Part shown: in pieces, positions 34,680-42,882 of the stretch
How positions within the stretch are numbered: the first letter of the stretch is position 1
Layout: each line of letters begins with the position of its first letter
Assembly (NCBI GenBank): GCA_020636075.1
Contig: JACJYO010000011.1
Span: 1-64,000, forward strand
Length of the DNA: 64,000 bases
Reading direction: 5' to 3'
Source: Lewinellaceae bacterium
Lineage (GTDB): Bacteria > Bacteroidota > Bacteroidia > Chitinophagales > Saprospiraceae
Made by a program: the position numbers and the translations under genes
Notes under the pieces: model-generated
The model's database searches: none
The model's input: only the letters and a program-made list of their open reading frames with translations
What the model was told of the DNA's origin: nothing

Positions 34680-36038
34680 TCAGGAGGTTTGTGCGGTTTC
34701 AGACAAATTATACCAATCCACATTTCTCGAATAATACATCACTGCAGCGAGCGCGGCGAAAATGCCAATGCTGCCTGTCAACAGGGCATAGTCCTCTAAT
34801 TGGAGTACGATGAAAATAAACCCGTAGATCAATCCGAGCAGCAGGGTGAGTTGCACTGTCATGCGCAGGTTTTTAAACACCCCGGCACTGTACACCGTGA
34901 TCAGGCCAATGGTGGCCGCGGTGGCTACGGCATAGGCAGTGTTGAATCCCAGGTGCTCCGACAGTGAGAGCAGCAATAAATAAAAAACACTCAGGGCCAG
35001 GCCCACCAGCAGGTACTGAAAAGGGTGGATGTGGAACCGGCGCAGTGTTTCAAAGAAAAAATAGATCAAAAATGTGAGCCCGATGACCAGGATGGCATAC
35101 TTGGACGAACGCTCGGTTTTGGCATATTCGTCTACGGTTTGCACCAGCCGCACACCAAAATGGGCGCTGGGGTGATTGCCGGTACCGAAGGAATATTCAG
35201 CACCTTTCCACTGCTGCGGGTAGTTGCGGTTCAGGTCGAGCACCTTCCAGCTGGCACTGAAACCCTCCGGCCTAATTTCCCGCTGATCGGGCAAAAAATC
35301 GCCTTCAAAACTGGGGGAGGACCAGCCCGATTCGAGTGCAACCGTGGTTTCCTTGCCAACGGGCTCAAACTTCAGGTAGCCGCTGCCGTTCAGTTTCAAG
35401 GGGATTGAAAAAGCGTACGCTTCGGTTTCGGCATCAACCGGCACGGCGTTGCTGACCCCGGAAAGCAGCACTTTACTGTTGGCAGTGCCGGGTTCCAGGC
35501 GGATTCCCATGCCCGCCCAGTCGAGCTGGATGCTGTTTTTGATGCCCGACATGCCCGCGATGCCCAGCGAAAGTTTGGCCTGGTCCCAGTGAACGTCTTC
35601 AGGCCGGATGTTCAGCGCTGCAAAATCGGGTTTATCGAAGGTGCCTGAAATCATCAAATCCGATTGATACAGCACAATTTCGTAAATGCCGCGTTTGCGC
35701 AGCTCGGGATCAACTTTGCCATTGACACGCAATGCCTGCGGCAAAAAATAGGCGGTTTGGATCGATTCCACCCGTTTGTCGTTTTCCATTTGCACCCACT
35801 CCGAATACGGGATGCTCAGCACTGGTCCGGTTACTGTTTGTGCGGCGCCCCAGGAGGCGCTCACTTCACTAATGGCTTCGCTTTGGCGATTTTGGCGCTC
35901 CCGGACAAGGTCCTGGATCATCACATTCGGGATTAGGAGCACGAGCGTTAAAAAGCCGATCGATGCGAGTTTTACCAGCAAGGAGGTTTGTACCCAATGG
36001 CCAAACCGGCCGATCACTGAATTTTCCTGATTTTCCAT
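34680..36038 (-). CDS. creD: Inner-membrane protein CreD
   Basis: 452 residues. One N-terminal helix (LLVKLASIGFLTLVLLIPNVMI) is followed by a large periplasmic domain (about 45-310) that starts with VSASWGAAQTVTGPVLSIPY, the CreD hallmark, and then five C-terminal helices from about 315 (YAILVIGLTFLIYFFFETL ...). In enterobacteria CreD belongs to the CreBC regulon and helps protect the envelope from colicins and beta-lactams. Here it is preceded on the same strand by a winged-helix regulator instead of CreBC, and followed directly by DUF1361. Confidence 0.92.
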   Translation of the reverse strand: MENQENSVIGRFGHWVQTSLLVKLASIGFLTLVLLIPNVMIQDLVRERQNRQSEAISEVSASWGAAQTVTGPVLSIPYSEWVQMENDKRVESIQTAYFLPQALRVNGKVDPELRKRGIYEIVLYQSDLMISGTFDKPDFAALNIRPEDVHWDQAKLSLGIAGMSGIKNSIQLDWAGMGIRLEPGTANSKVLLSGVSNAVPVDAETEAYAFSIPLKLNGSGYLKFEPVGKETTVALESGWSSPSFEGDFLPDQREIRPEGFSASWKVLDLNRNYPQQWKGAEYSFGTGNHPSAHFGVRLVQTVDEYAKTERSSKYAILVIGLTFLIYFFFETLRRFHIHPFQYLLVGLALSVFYLLLLSLSEHLGFNTAYAVATAATIGLITVYSAGVFKNLRMTVQLTLLLGLIYGFIFIVLQLEDYALLTGSIGIFAALAAVMYYSRNVDWYNLSETAQTS

Positions 36039-36097
36039 AATTTAATTTTATTGTTATTGAAAGTACTTTGAATTTCAAAGTGTAGAGACAAAAAAAA

Positions 36098-36397
36098 TCA
36101 AAACCCGCCTTTCACGATCTTCTCGAGGGCAGCCAGGTGCCGTTCAAAGGCTTCCTGGCCGGCTTCGGTGATAAAAAAACGGGTGTTGGGTTTGCGACCG
36201 ACGAAGGACTTTTCCACCCGAATGTAACCCTGATCTTCCAGGGCGCGGGTGTGGCTGGCCAGGTTTCCGTCGGTCACGTCGAGCAGTTCCTTCAGGGCAC
36301 TGAATTCCTGAAAGTCGTTGACCGTCAACGCCGACATGATGCCCAGCCGGATGCGGTTTTCGAACGCTTTGTTGAGTTCCTGAATAACCTTCTTCAT
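36098..36397 (-). CDS. Winged-helix transcriptional regulator
   Basis: 99 residues from the ATG at 36397. A short MarR/PadR-like winged helix: AFENRIRLGIMSALTVNDF, FSALKELLDVTDGNLASHTR as the recognition region (about 35-54), and a wing with EDQGYIRVEKSFVGRKPNTR. It lacks the long dimer helices of full MarR proteins. The start overlaps the stop of the membrane-protein gene upstream by four bases (ATGA), and creD follows about 60 bases downstream, so it very likely controls this operon. Confidence 0.87.
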   Translation of the reverse strand: MKKVIQELNKAFENRIRLGIMSALTVNDFQEFSALKELLDVTDGNLASHTRALEDQGYIRVEKSFVGRKPNTRFFITEAGQEAFERHLAALEKIVKGGF

Positions 36398-37020
36398 GCT
36401 TTTCGCTCGTATTTCCGGTACATGAGAATGCCGTAAACAATATGCAACAGGCCAAAACCAATGGCCCAAAAAAACAGCCCCTTGCCCGGGAAAATGGCGG
36501 CCAAAAGTCCGACAATTATCTCGGAAATGCCCAGGCTTCGAATATCGCTAAAGGTGAAGTTGCCGGCATTGAGCAAAGCCAGTCCGTAAAAAACCAGGGT
36601 GGAAGCTGCCAGCAGGCTGTAGTAGCCGCGATAGAACAGGACAAGCACAAAAATGCCGCCGGCCAACAGCGGCAAGGCGAAATTGATCACTAGCCGGATG
36701 GCCGCCTTCGACCACAGCGACTGCCCGGCGCGTTGTGCCTTGCGGTAGCTGACCCACAAACCGGTGCCCGCTGCCAGCACAAATACCAGCGCAGCCATCA
36801 GCAACAGCCCATACACCGACGGCACGATGCGGCCTGTTTGCAGTTGGTCATAGATCACGACCGGTGCATAGTAAATTTCCCAATAGGCCCAACCTGCACC
36901 CAGCAGCGCATACACGCCAGCCATGATGGCTGCCCAGGGACTGAGCGAAAGGAATTTCTTGGAGCGCTCCATGATGGCGCGGATTTGCGCGAGATCGTCG
37001 AGGGATTTGGCTTGATTCAT
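36394..37020 (-). CDS. Membrane protein linked to the creD regulator
   Basis: 208 residues from the ATG at 37020, not assigned to a family with certainty. A soluble start (MNQAKSLDDLAQIRAIMERS) is followed by about six hydrophobic segments, including SLSPWAAIMAGVYALLGAGW and YGLLLMAALVFVLAAGTGLW. Genes of this layout next to short winged-helix regulators and creD are common in Bacteroidota. It is the first gene of the operon. The start of the regulator overlaps its stop codon, so the two are translationally coupled. Function unknown. Confidence 0.8.
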   Translation of the reverse strand: MNQAKSLDDLAQIRAIMERSKKFLSLSPWAAIMAGVYALLGAGWAYWEIYYAPVVIYDQLQTGRIVPSVYGLLLMAALVFVLAAGTGLWVSYRKAQRAGQSLWSKAAIRLVINFALPLLAGGIFVLVLFYRGYYSLLAASTLVFYGLALLNAGNFTFSDIRSLGISEIIVGLLAAIFPGKGLFFWAIGFGLLHIVYGILMYRKYERKA

Positions 37021-37189
37021 AAAAAGTACTTTGAAGTGCAAAGTTATTCCAATAATTTGAATCCTGCACGATGCGTTGAAATAAAAAATATGCCCCGCAA
37101 ATCTTGCGCTGGGAAAGCAGCAAAAACAGGTAACCTGATTTGGCAAATTGTAAGTTATTGTAAATATGGTTTAGGGCATTGCCGATGCA

Positions 37190-38176
37190 TCACATCAAAA
37201 ACCCGTTTTCCGCCTTGATTGCCTCCGGGATGTCCGTGTCATCAATCATCTCCCGCATGTCGATTTCGATGCCGCGGGCGATGGATGAGATGGGCACGTC
37301 GTTGTAGGTGCCTTCGAAGGGGTTTTCCGAATAATCGCCGATTTTTTCCATCAGAAAGAAAACCCAGGTTATCAGTGCCGACATGGGCACCGTGATCCAA
37401 AGCCACCAACCGCCCATTTTGGAAAAAGTATCCAACATGCCAAAGGGCAGCAGCACGGCAAACACCATGCTCAACCACAGCGCCACGGAAGCGTACTGGC
37501 GGGGGAAAGGAAAGTTTTTGATCCGCTCGCTCTTGCCCTGGTCTTCGTAGAAGTTGGTGATCAGCCCCTGCAGTTGCATGTGGCGAAAATCGTCGAAATA
37601 GCCTGCATCGCGCAGCTCCTGCAGCCGCAACGACTGTTTGGCCAGCAATTGGGTGGCTGCATTGGTTTTGGTTTTGTAGTATTGAAACTCTGCCTCCGGG
37701 ATGAAATTCATCAGCTCATCGTCCATACGGTGGAAATATTCTTCGCAGATGGTGGGGATGTACAGGCCTTTTACCCGGTCTTCGGTGTGCTCCCATTCGC
37801 GGCTCAACCGCAGTTGGTAGCGCAGCGCTGTTAGCCAGGCAATATGGCGGTACACCAGCTCTTTGTGGAATGCCGTGGCCTTGCTGCCTTGCACGAACGC
37901 TTTAACTGCTGCTGCAAAGGCCCGGCTGTTGTTGACAATGCTACCCCATATCTTCCGGGCTTCCCAGGTGCGGTCGTACGAACTGTTGTTTTTGAACCCG
38001 AGGTAAAACGCCACAGCGATACCGATGATACTGACCGGTTGCCAAGGCAGGGCAATATTAAATTCAAAAAAATAGTGAAGGGCAGTGATGGCGGCGGCGT
38101 AAAGAAAGCCATAGATAAAAGGCGTTTTCGACCAGTTGAAGGTCATCCAAAAGCCGTAGTTGCGTTTGATGAACAT
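37190..38176 (-). CDS. Bestrophin-family anion channel
   Basis: 328 residues. The family pattern is clear: FNWSKTPFIYGFLYAAAITA in the first helix, VAFYLGFKNNSSYDRTWEAR (the conserved bestrophin block, about 58-77), WGSIVNNSRAFA, and the closing ENPFEGTYNDVPISSIARGI before the C-terminal EIDMREM. Four membrane helices are visible. Bacterial bestrophins form pentameric channels in the inner membrane, some for anions and some for cations. No partner gene is adjacent. The 420-base spacer upstream contains repeats only. Confidence 0.9.
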   Translation of the reverse strand: MFIKRNYGFWMTFNWSKTPFIYGFLYAAAITALHYFFEFNIALPWQPVSIIGIAVAFYLGFKNNSSYDRTWEARKIWGSIVNNSRAFAAAVKAFVQGSKATAFHKELVYRHIAWLTALRYQLRLSREWEHTEDRVKGLYIPTICEEYFHRMDDELMNFIPEAEFQYYKTKTNAATQLLAKQSLRLQELRDAGYFDDFRHMQLQGLITNFYEDQGKSERIKNFPFPRQYASVALWLSMVFAVLLPFGMLDTFSKMGGWWLWITVPMSALITWVFFLMEKIGDYSENPFEGTYNDVPISSIARGIEIDMREMIDDTDIPEAIKAENGFLM

Positions 38177-38298
38177 GGTTTTCGTTTGTTCGTGAATGGA
38201 AAAGCAAATAACAGCCGCGGCAAAACTTGGTTCGCCTGACTAATAAATATTGGGGTTGACTAACCATGAATCGTGCGAATCAGGGGGGGGGCGGTTGG

Positions 38299-38455
38299 CC
38301 TCCACGCAAGCCCGTAGGGCTGTCAATTTAGTAGAAATTTATTACCGTAATAATAATAGCGCCGTAGGTGCGGCATTATAATGCCACGCCTACGGCGTTT
38401 GGAAAACGGTGCCGCCCATTTTCTATAAAAATGTCAGCCCTACGGGCTTTATTCG
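38299..38455. repeat. Palindromic repeats with gccgtagg and cccgtaggg motifs
   Basis: 38361-38396 is an 18-bp-arm palindrome (gccgtaggtgcggcatta plus its reverse complement, two mismatches). On either side agcccgtagggctgtcaa (about 38307) and tgtcagccctacgggctt (about 38432) are inverted copies of each other. The spacer 38177-38595 holds no supported gene. Confidence 0.65.
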
Positions 38456-38595
38456 GAAGTGTTATTTCCAGTTTAGCTCCTGATTCGCATAGTTCTTGCA
38501 AGCTTAAGCCAATGCACTTGGGAGCGTTTAATAGATTATCCATGAAAATCTAAAAATCGATTTTGAATTTTCATGGTAAAGTCAAGCGTGATGAA

Positions 38596-39060
38596 CTAAT
38601 TCTTTATAAAATTAGAAAATGGAAAGGCCCACGGCACTCCAAGATCGTCTTCCCAATCATCGTATAAACCCATTCCAACTTCAGGTTTAATTCTGATTTT
38701 TTTTAAGTTGTCTGAGTTTTTCGCCAGTCTGAATTTTTCGTCTTCAACTTCCGTTAAAAATTTCAGATTGAGCGTTGGCCCCTTACCCGGTAGTCCGGCT
38801 TCAACTTGTAAAACTGGTTCCCTTGAACGATCCATAACGAACTGCCCAGGTAGTGCGAGCGTTTCTTTTTCTATATCACCAGGTAAGTTTATTATAAAAT
38901 ACTGCTGCTGGTTATTGAGTACAGTCACTAAATAACGTCCCTTTTCTGTGGCTTCAATAATCAGCTGCTTACCATATGCATCTGTCCAGGATCCACACCA
39001 GGTTTTCGGAATCGATTTTCGCTTTTTCCCGAAGTGAAACAAATCAAATTGGATTTTCAT
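38596..39060 (-). CDS. Unrecognised small protein, third gene of the DUF2339 operon
   Basis: 154 residues, not recognised. It begins MKIQFDLFHFGKKRKSIPKT and has a mixed beta pattern with KTWCGSWTDAYGKQLIIEAT, QYFIINLPGDIEKETLALPG and a WEDDLGVPWAFPFSNF tail. No signal peptide, membrane helix or catalytic motif stands out. The WCGSWTD/GRYLVTV arrangement resembles a small lipocalin-like or barrel fold, but this is only an impression. Its start overlaps the preceding DUF3999 gene by 17 bases, so it is part of that operon. Confidence 0.72.
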   Translation of the reverse strand: MKIQFDLFHFGKKRKSIPKTWCGSWTDAYGKQLIIEATEKGRYLVTVLNNQQQYFIINLPGDIEKETLALPGQFVMDRSREPVLQVEAGLPGKGPTLNLKFLTEVEDEKFRLAKNSDNLKKIRIKPEVGMGLYDDWEDDLGVPWAFPFSNFIKN

Positions 39061-40279
39061 TTTTCTGCATCATCCGAAGTGTAAACCATCCCAACAACAA
39101 AATGATCCCCCCCATTAAAACCCACAGCCAGATCTTGTTTTCAAAGAGCGGCGCTTTTGCCTTGGGCGCTTCGGCGGCAATGCGCTGTTCTTCGCCCAAA
39201 CTCAGGGGAGTCAATTGTTCCGGGATCGTCCCGGCAAATCGCCCGATGTCGTACTGCGGTGTTGGAGCGTCCGGATTGCCATAGGCCAGAAAATAAGCCG
39301 CTCCGGGTTCGGTGAACCGCGCCACCAATTCGTGCACATACCCGCTCACCGTCACCGAGTCGATCTGTAGCGGCTGGTTGTCCTGGTTTTGAATGATGAT
39401 CCTAAGCCGTTGTGTGATGGTACTGTTGAGGGAAAACGTGTTTTCCTCCAGCGAATTCAGCGTGCCGGAAGCCAGGGTAGTGTAGTTGTGCATCCAGCCT
39501 TTTTCCGTTTTTACGCTATCGGAAAGAAATTGGATGGTGACTGGCCGGTAGTAGTCGAACGTGTCGTGCACATGTACGTTGAGCCGGCTAACCGGTACGG
39601 GCATGTGCAGACCGATTTCGAGTGTCGTTTCCTTGTTTTTTTTATCGTTTTTCAGGTTAAACTGTTCGGCGTAATAGTTTTTGTACGTGCCATTCAAAAC
39701 GTTGTATTGGGCGAGGTTTGCCGACAACAGTGCGGGTTTTTCCCTGGCCGGAATGCGCAGCCGGAAAAACCGGTACCGGGCATTTGGGAAGGCCAGTTTG
39801 GTGAATTGAAAATCGGTATACCCGTTCCGGATGGAGAGGATGCGGTAATCGTCGAGGATGGTAAACCACTCGCGTTGGTCCGGGCTGCCTTCGAGTTGGA
39901 CTCGCCAGTCGAAGTTCGTTTGGTCGAAGGCCAGTTTTATTTGATTGATAGCCGTTTCGGCAGGAATTTCAAAGGTGAAAAACCAGCCGCGGGCGTTGTG
40001 GGTCGTATTGATCAGTTTGAAATCGATGGCTTGCTCCGAAATCTGCTCCGTGCTCCGTCGAAGCAGGTAGGGCGCCTCCAGGGTGTCGTTTTTTTGGGTA
40101 ACCCCGTAAATCCGAAGGTCAGCCAGGTCGGTGGCTGTTTTTCCAAAAAGCGCATCGGGTAATTCCAGGCGGTGCCATTGTTCGGAAACGCCATTGATGT
40201 CGCGCTTGTACGCAAATTGCCCGTAAGCGGAAACACAACCGCTCAGCAGCAACAAGATGATTTTAAGGTTCCGGTTCAT
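39044..40279 (-). CDS. DUF3999 family exported protein
   Basis: 411 residues. A signal peptide (MNRNLKIILLLLSGCVSAYG) is followed by FAYKRDINGVSEQWHRLELP and discoidin-like beta segments, and the chain ends with one membrane helix (IWLWVLMGGIILLLGWFTL) and a short basic tail. That topology and the opening motif fit DUF3999. In Gammaproteobacteria too, DUF3999 genes lie beside DUF2339 genes, as here, where the two overlap by 17 bases. This supports a membrane complex of the two proteins. Function unknown. Confidence 0.85.
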   Translation of the reverse strand: MNRNLKIILLLLSGCVSAYGQFAYKRDINGVSEQWHRLELPDALFGKTATDLADLRIYGVTQKNDTLEAPYLLRRSTEQISEQAIDFKLINTTHNARGWFFTFEIPAETAINQIKLAFDQTNFDWRVQLEGSPDQREWFTILDDYRILSIRNGYTDFQFTKLAFPNARYRFFRLRIPAREKPALLSANLAQYNVLNGTYKNYYAEQFNLKNDKKNKETTLEIGLHMPVPVSRLNVHVHDTFDYYRPVTIQFLSDSVKTEKGWMHNYTTLASGTLNSLEENTFSLNSTITQRLRIIIQNQDNQPLQIDSVTVSGYVHELVARFTEPGAAYFLAYGNPDAPTPQYDIGRFAGTIPEQLTPLSLGEEQRIAAEAPKAKAPLFENKIWLWVLMGGIILLLGWFTLRMMQKNENPI

Positions 40280-42572
40280 CGAAAATACTGTTCTTGTACT
40301 TGTTGTATAAAAAGGAAATGATCAGCAAGAGCACGCCCAGCGATACAAACACAACAGTTTTAGCAATTGTGTCCAGGGATGCCAGATCGTAGAAAAACAA
40401 TTTGACAAGGGTAACCCCAAACAGGCCGATCGCGCCGATGCGCAGGTATTTTTTCTTTTTCCAGATACCAAGTACGATCAGCAGCAGCGCGTAACTGCCC
40501 CAGAGAATGCTCAGGCCGAGTTTGTACGATTGGGAGGCGTCGGCCATGTCCATCCAATGGATCAGCTCGCTGCTGGCCACCCACAAAATGGCCGTATGCA
40601 GCAGCGCGTCGAAGGCAATCCTGAAATTCGTTTTTATAAATTCCGAGCGGGTATACTGGTAGCAGGCCACTACAGCCAAAGCGAGAAATGCCAGTGAAAT
40701 GTACCGGATGCCGATATGCATGGCGCCCCGCTGATAGTATTCGGCAAGCGACTGGTTCAGGTAACTGTCGCGCAGTTCGCTGATGATGTACAGTCCTAAA
40801 ATCAAAAAACTGACGATGGACAAAACAAGGAATCCCAGGTTTATAAAGCCCAACAGTTGGTTTTTCAATTTCCGGATATTCAAAAATGCAAGCAGGGAAA
40901 AAAACAAGAGGCTGTAGTTTGCAATCCAAACCATTTTGAATTGCATCAAATCATAGTTTTGGTATTCAGAGGGATATGTTTGCCCGTCCTGGTTTATGCT
41001 CACAAAGGAATCGGTGTAGAGCTGGTTCCAGTAGTTTGCGATTTCTATCCGAAACGTAAAATACAGCACGGCCAGCAGCATCGCCGGGATGGAAAATGAA
41101 ATAAAAGCAGGTGGCAGTTTCCGGGCCGCGGGTTCCGGCAGATACTGCGCGTTGTTATTCAAATAGTGGATAAACCCGAATGCGCCGGCAACCAGCATGG
41201 CGCTGAGAAAATGAATGTTCAATACCGGCGTGATACGCAAATCCAGCGTTTCCTGAAAATTCATATTGTAAACCGTCGACCAATCCTGCAACAGGCTGAA
41301 AAATGCCAGGAACATCAGAGGGTAGGACATTATTTCATAAACGGGCACCCGTTGGGTCCGGCCAATCCAGAATAAGAGCGCCGCTTCGCCGGCCCACAGC
41401 AGGGTAACCCAGTTGCCGTCGAGTTGCACCGGTATGGCGATGGTGATAAATGTGAGCACCAACCCCGCGACGAGGTAAAACATATTCCGGTCGGCCAGTT
41501 TGTTCCGGTGTATGGTATAGGCCACTACGAAGTGCACCACGGCATTGCCAAGGGTGAAGAGTCCCAGCAGGTGTTGGCCGGTTTCGTGGTCGTTCAGAAT
41601 GGCATACCCGATACCATAAAAAATAAAAGAATTGGCGAGCAGCAGGAGGATGTCATCAAACTGGAATTGTTCTTTGCGCAGCAATTTGTACGAGAGGAAC
41701 GTCAGGTAAAAAAGGACAAAAAACAGAAAAAGAAATCCCAACCCAAGTGCAAAATGGGTGTCAGTTTGATAGCTGGTAACATACCAGGAAAAGTAAATCA
41801 ACCAGCTGAGCACAAATGCCGAGTAATAAATGGGCTTCCAGTATTTTCGGAAAGCGATCATCAGGATGCCCGTATTGATGATGGCAGTGTAGGAAAACAA
41901 CACTTCAACCTGGCCGGAATCATTGCTGAGCAAAAACGGCACGGCATAAGCGCCTACGAGGCCCAGGTGGGCAATCACCTGTTGGTCGTACCGGAGTGCC
42001 GCCAGTACGGCAAAACCCGTAAAAATCACCATCAACCCAAAGGCCAATGCCTGTGGAATTAGTGCGTAAAATCCATACGCGGCATAGGTGATGAAATACA
42101 AAATAGCGATGGCGCCGCTCAACAGTACCGCGCTGAATTTTTCGTAATTTTTCTTCAGCGCCATGGCAAACACCAGTAGCCCGGCGCCAAATAAATAACC
42201 CAGGATAATGCGGGTGAGCGGGCTGATCAATTCATGGTCGATGGCGTATTTGACACCGATGGAAACCCCGATCACGGTAATGATGATCCCGATCTTGCTG
42301 ATCAGATTTTCACCAATAAATTTTTCTGCATTTGACGGCTTTCTCGGCGCTTTTACGGGCGCAGGCGCAATGGGCTTTGGCGGCGGTGGAGGTGCCTGTT
42401 GGGTTTTTACCGGTTCAGCCGGTGGACTGGTTACCTGTTTCTCCTCAGCCGGTTTGAGCCGGTAGATTTCGGTGCGCAGGGTTTGGATTTCTTTCGAAAA
42501 CTCGTCCTGCTTTTTCAGCAGTGCTTCCAGTTTTTCGAGCAGCTGATTGATGTTTTCCTGATTGGTATCCAT
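40263..42572 (-). CDS. DUF2339 multi-pass membrane protein
   Basis: 769 residues from the ATG at 42572; the open frame extends further but that part lies in repeat-rich spacer. A coiled-coil start (NQENINQLLEKLEALLKKQD) and a proline-rich linker (about 45-75) precede some 20 or more membrane helices, beginning FIGENLISKIGIIITVIGVS, the DUF2339 signature, through to a last helix VFVSLGVLLLIISFLYNKY. The length is normal for the family. It overlaps DUF3999 by 17 bases and heads the operon. DUF2339 proteins are large, common and uncharacterised. Confidence 0.88.
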   Translation of the reverse strand: MDTNQENINQLLEKLEALLKKQDEFSKEIQTLRTEIYRLKPAEEKQVTSPPAEPVKTQQAPPPPPKPIAPAPVKAPRKPSNAEKFIGENLISKIGIIITVIGVSIGVKYAIDHELISPLTRIILGYLFGAGLLVFAMALKKNYEKFSAVLLSGAIAILYFITYAAYGFYALIPQALAFGLMVIFTGFAVLAALRYDQQVIAHLGLVGAYAVPFLLSNDSGQVEVLFSYTAIINTGILMIAFRKYWKPIYYSAFVLSWLIYFSWYVTSYQTDTHFALGLGFLFLFFVLFYLTFLSYKLLRKEQFQFDDILLLLANSFIFYGIGYAILNDHETGQHLLGLFTLGNAVVHFVVAYTIHRNKLADRNMFYLVAGLVLTFITIAIPVQLDGNWVTLLWAGEAALLFWIGRTQRVPVYEIMSYPLMFLAFFSLLQDWSTVYNMNFQETLDLRITPVLNIHFLSAMLVAGAFGFIHYLNNNAQYLPEPAARKLPPAFISFSIPAMLLAVLYFTFRIEIANYWNQLYTDSFVSINQDGQTYPSEYQNYDLMQFKMVWIANYSLLFFSLLAFLNIRKLKNQLLGFINLGFLVLSIVSFLILGLYIISELRDSYLNQSLAEYYQRGAMHIGIRYISLAFLALAVVACYQYTRSEFIKTNFRIAFDALLHTAILWVASSELIHWMDMADASQSYKLGLSILWGSYALLLIVLGIWKKKKYLRIGAIGLFGVTLVKLFFYDLASLDTIAKTVVFVSLGVLLLIISFLYNKYKNSIFDEPEP

Positions 42573-42711
42573 GGTGTATGTCGGGTCAATTCCGGATTTA
42601 TGCTGATTCAAATTTATTTCATTTTTTGAATCTCTTGGTTTGCAATGGATGTTGGGGCTAGGATGCCGGTCGGATTGAGGCTGGTGTCGGATGAACTGGG
42701 AGTAGGATGAT

Positions 42712-42880
42712 GCGCTGATCACGTGGCTCGACCGGCCTGTGTTGATTGATTGTAACCGCGAAGCGGTTGAATTTGAGTAGCCCCCGTACGGGGTGAAATG
42801 TGCGTCCCGAAGAGCCAACCGCAAAGCGGTTGAATTATAGCTGATGGTTAAAAAACGCGCGATCACGTGGCAGAGCCACG
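42712..42880. repeat. Cluster of short inverted and direct repeats
   Basis: accgc(g/a)aagcggttgaatt occurs at about 42754 and 42822; gatcacgtggc at about 42717 and 42862, the second followed by agagccacgtg, forming a hairpin; cccccgtacgggg at about 42782. The spacer between the DUF2339 and helicase genes holds no gene. Confidence 0.6.
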
Positions 42881-42882
42881 TG

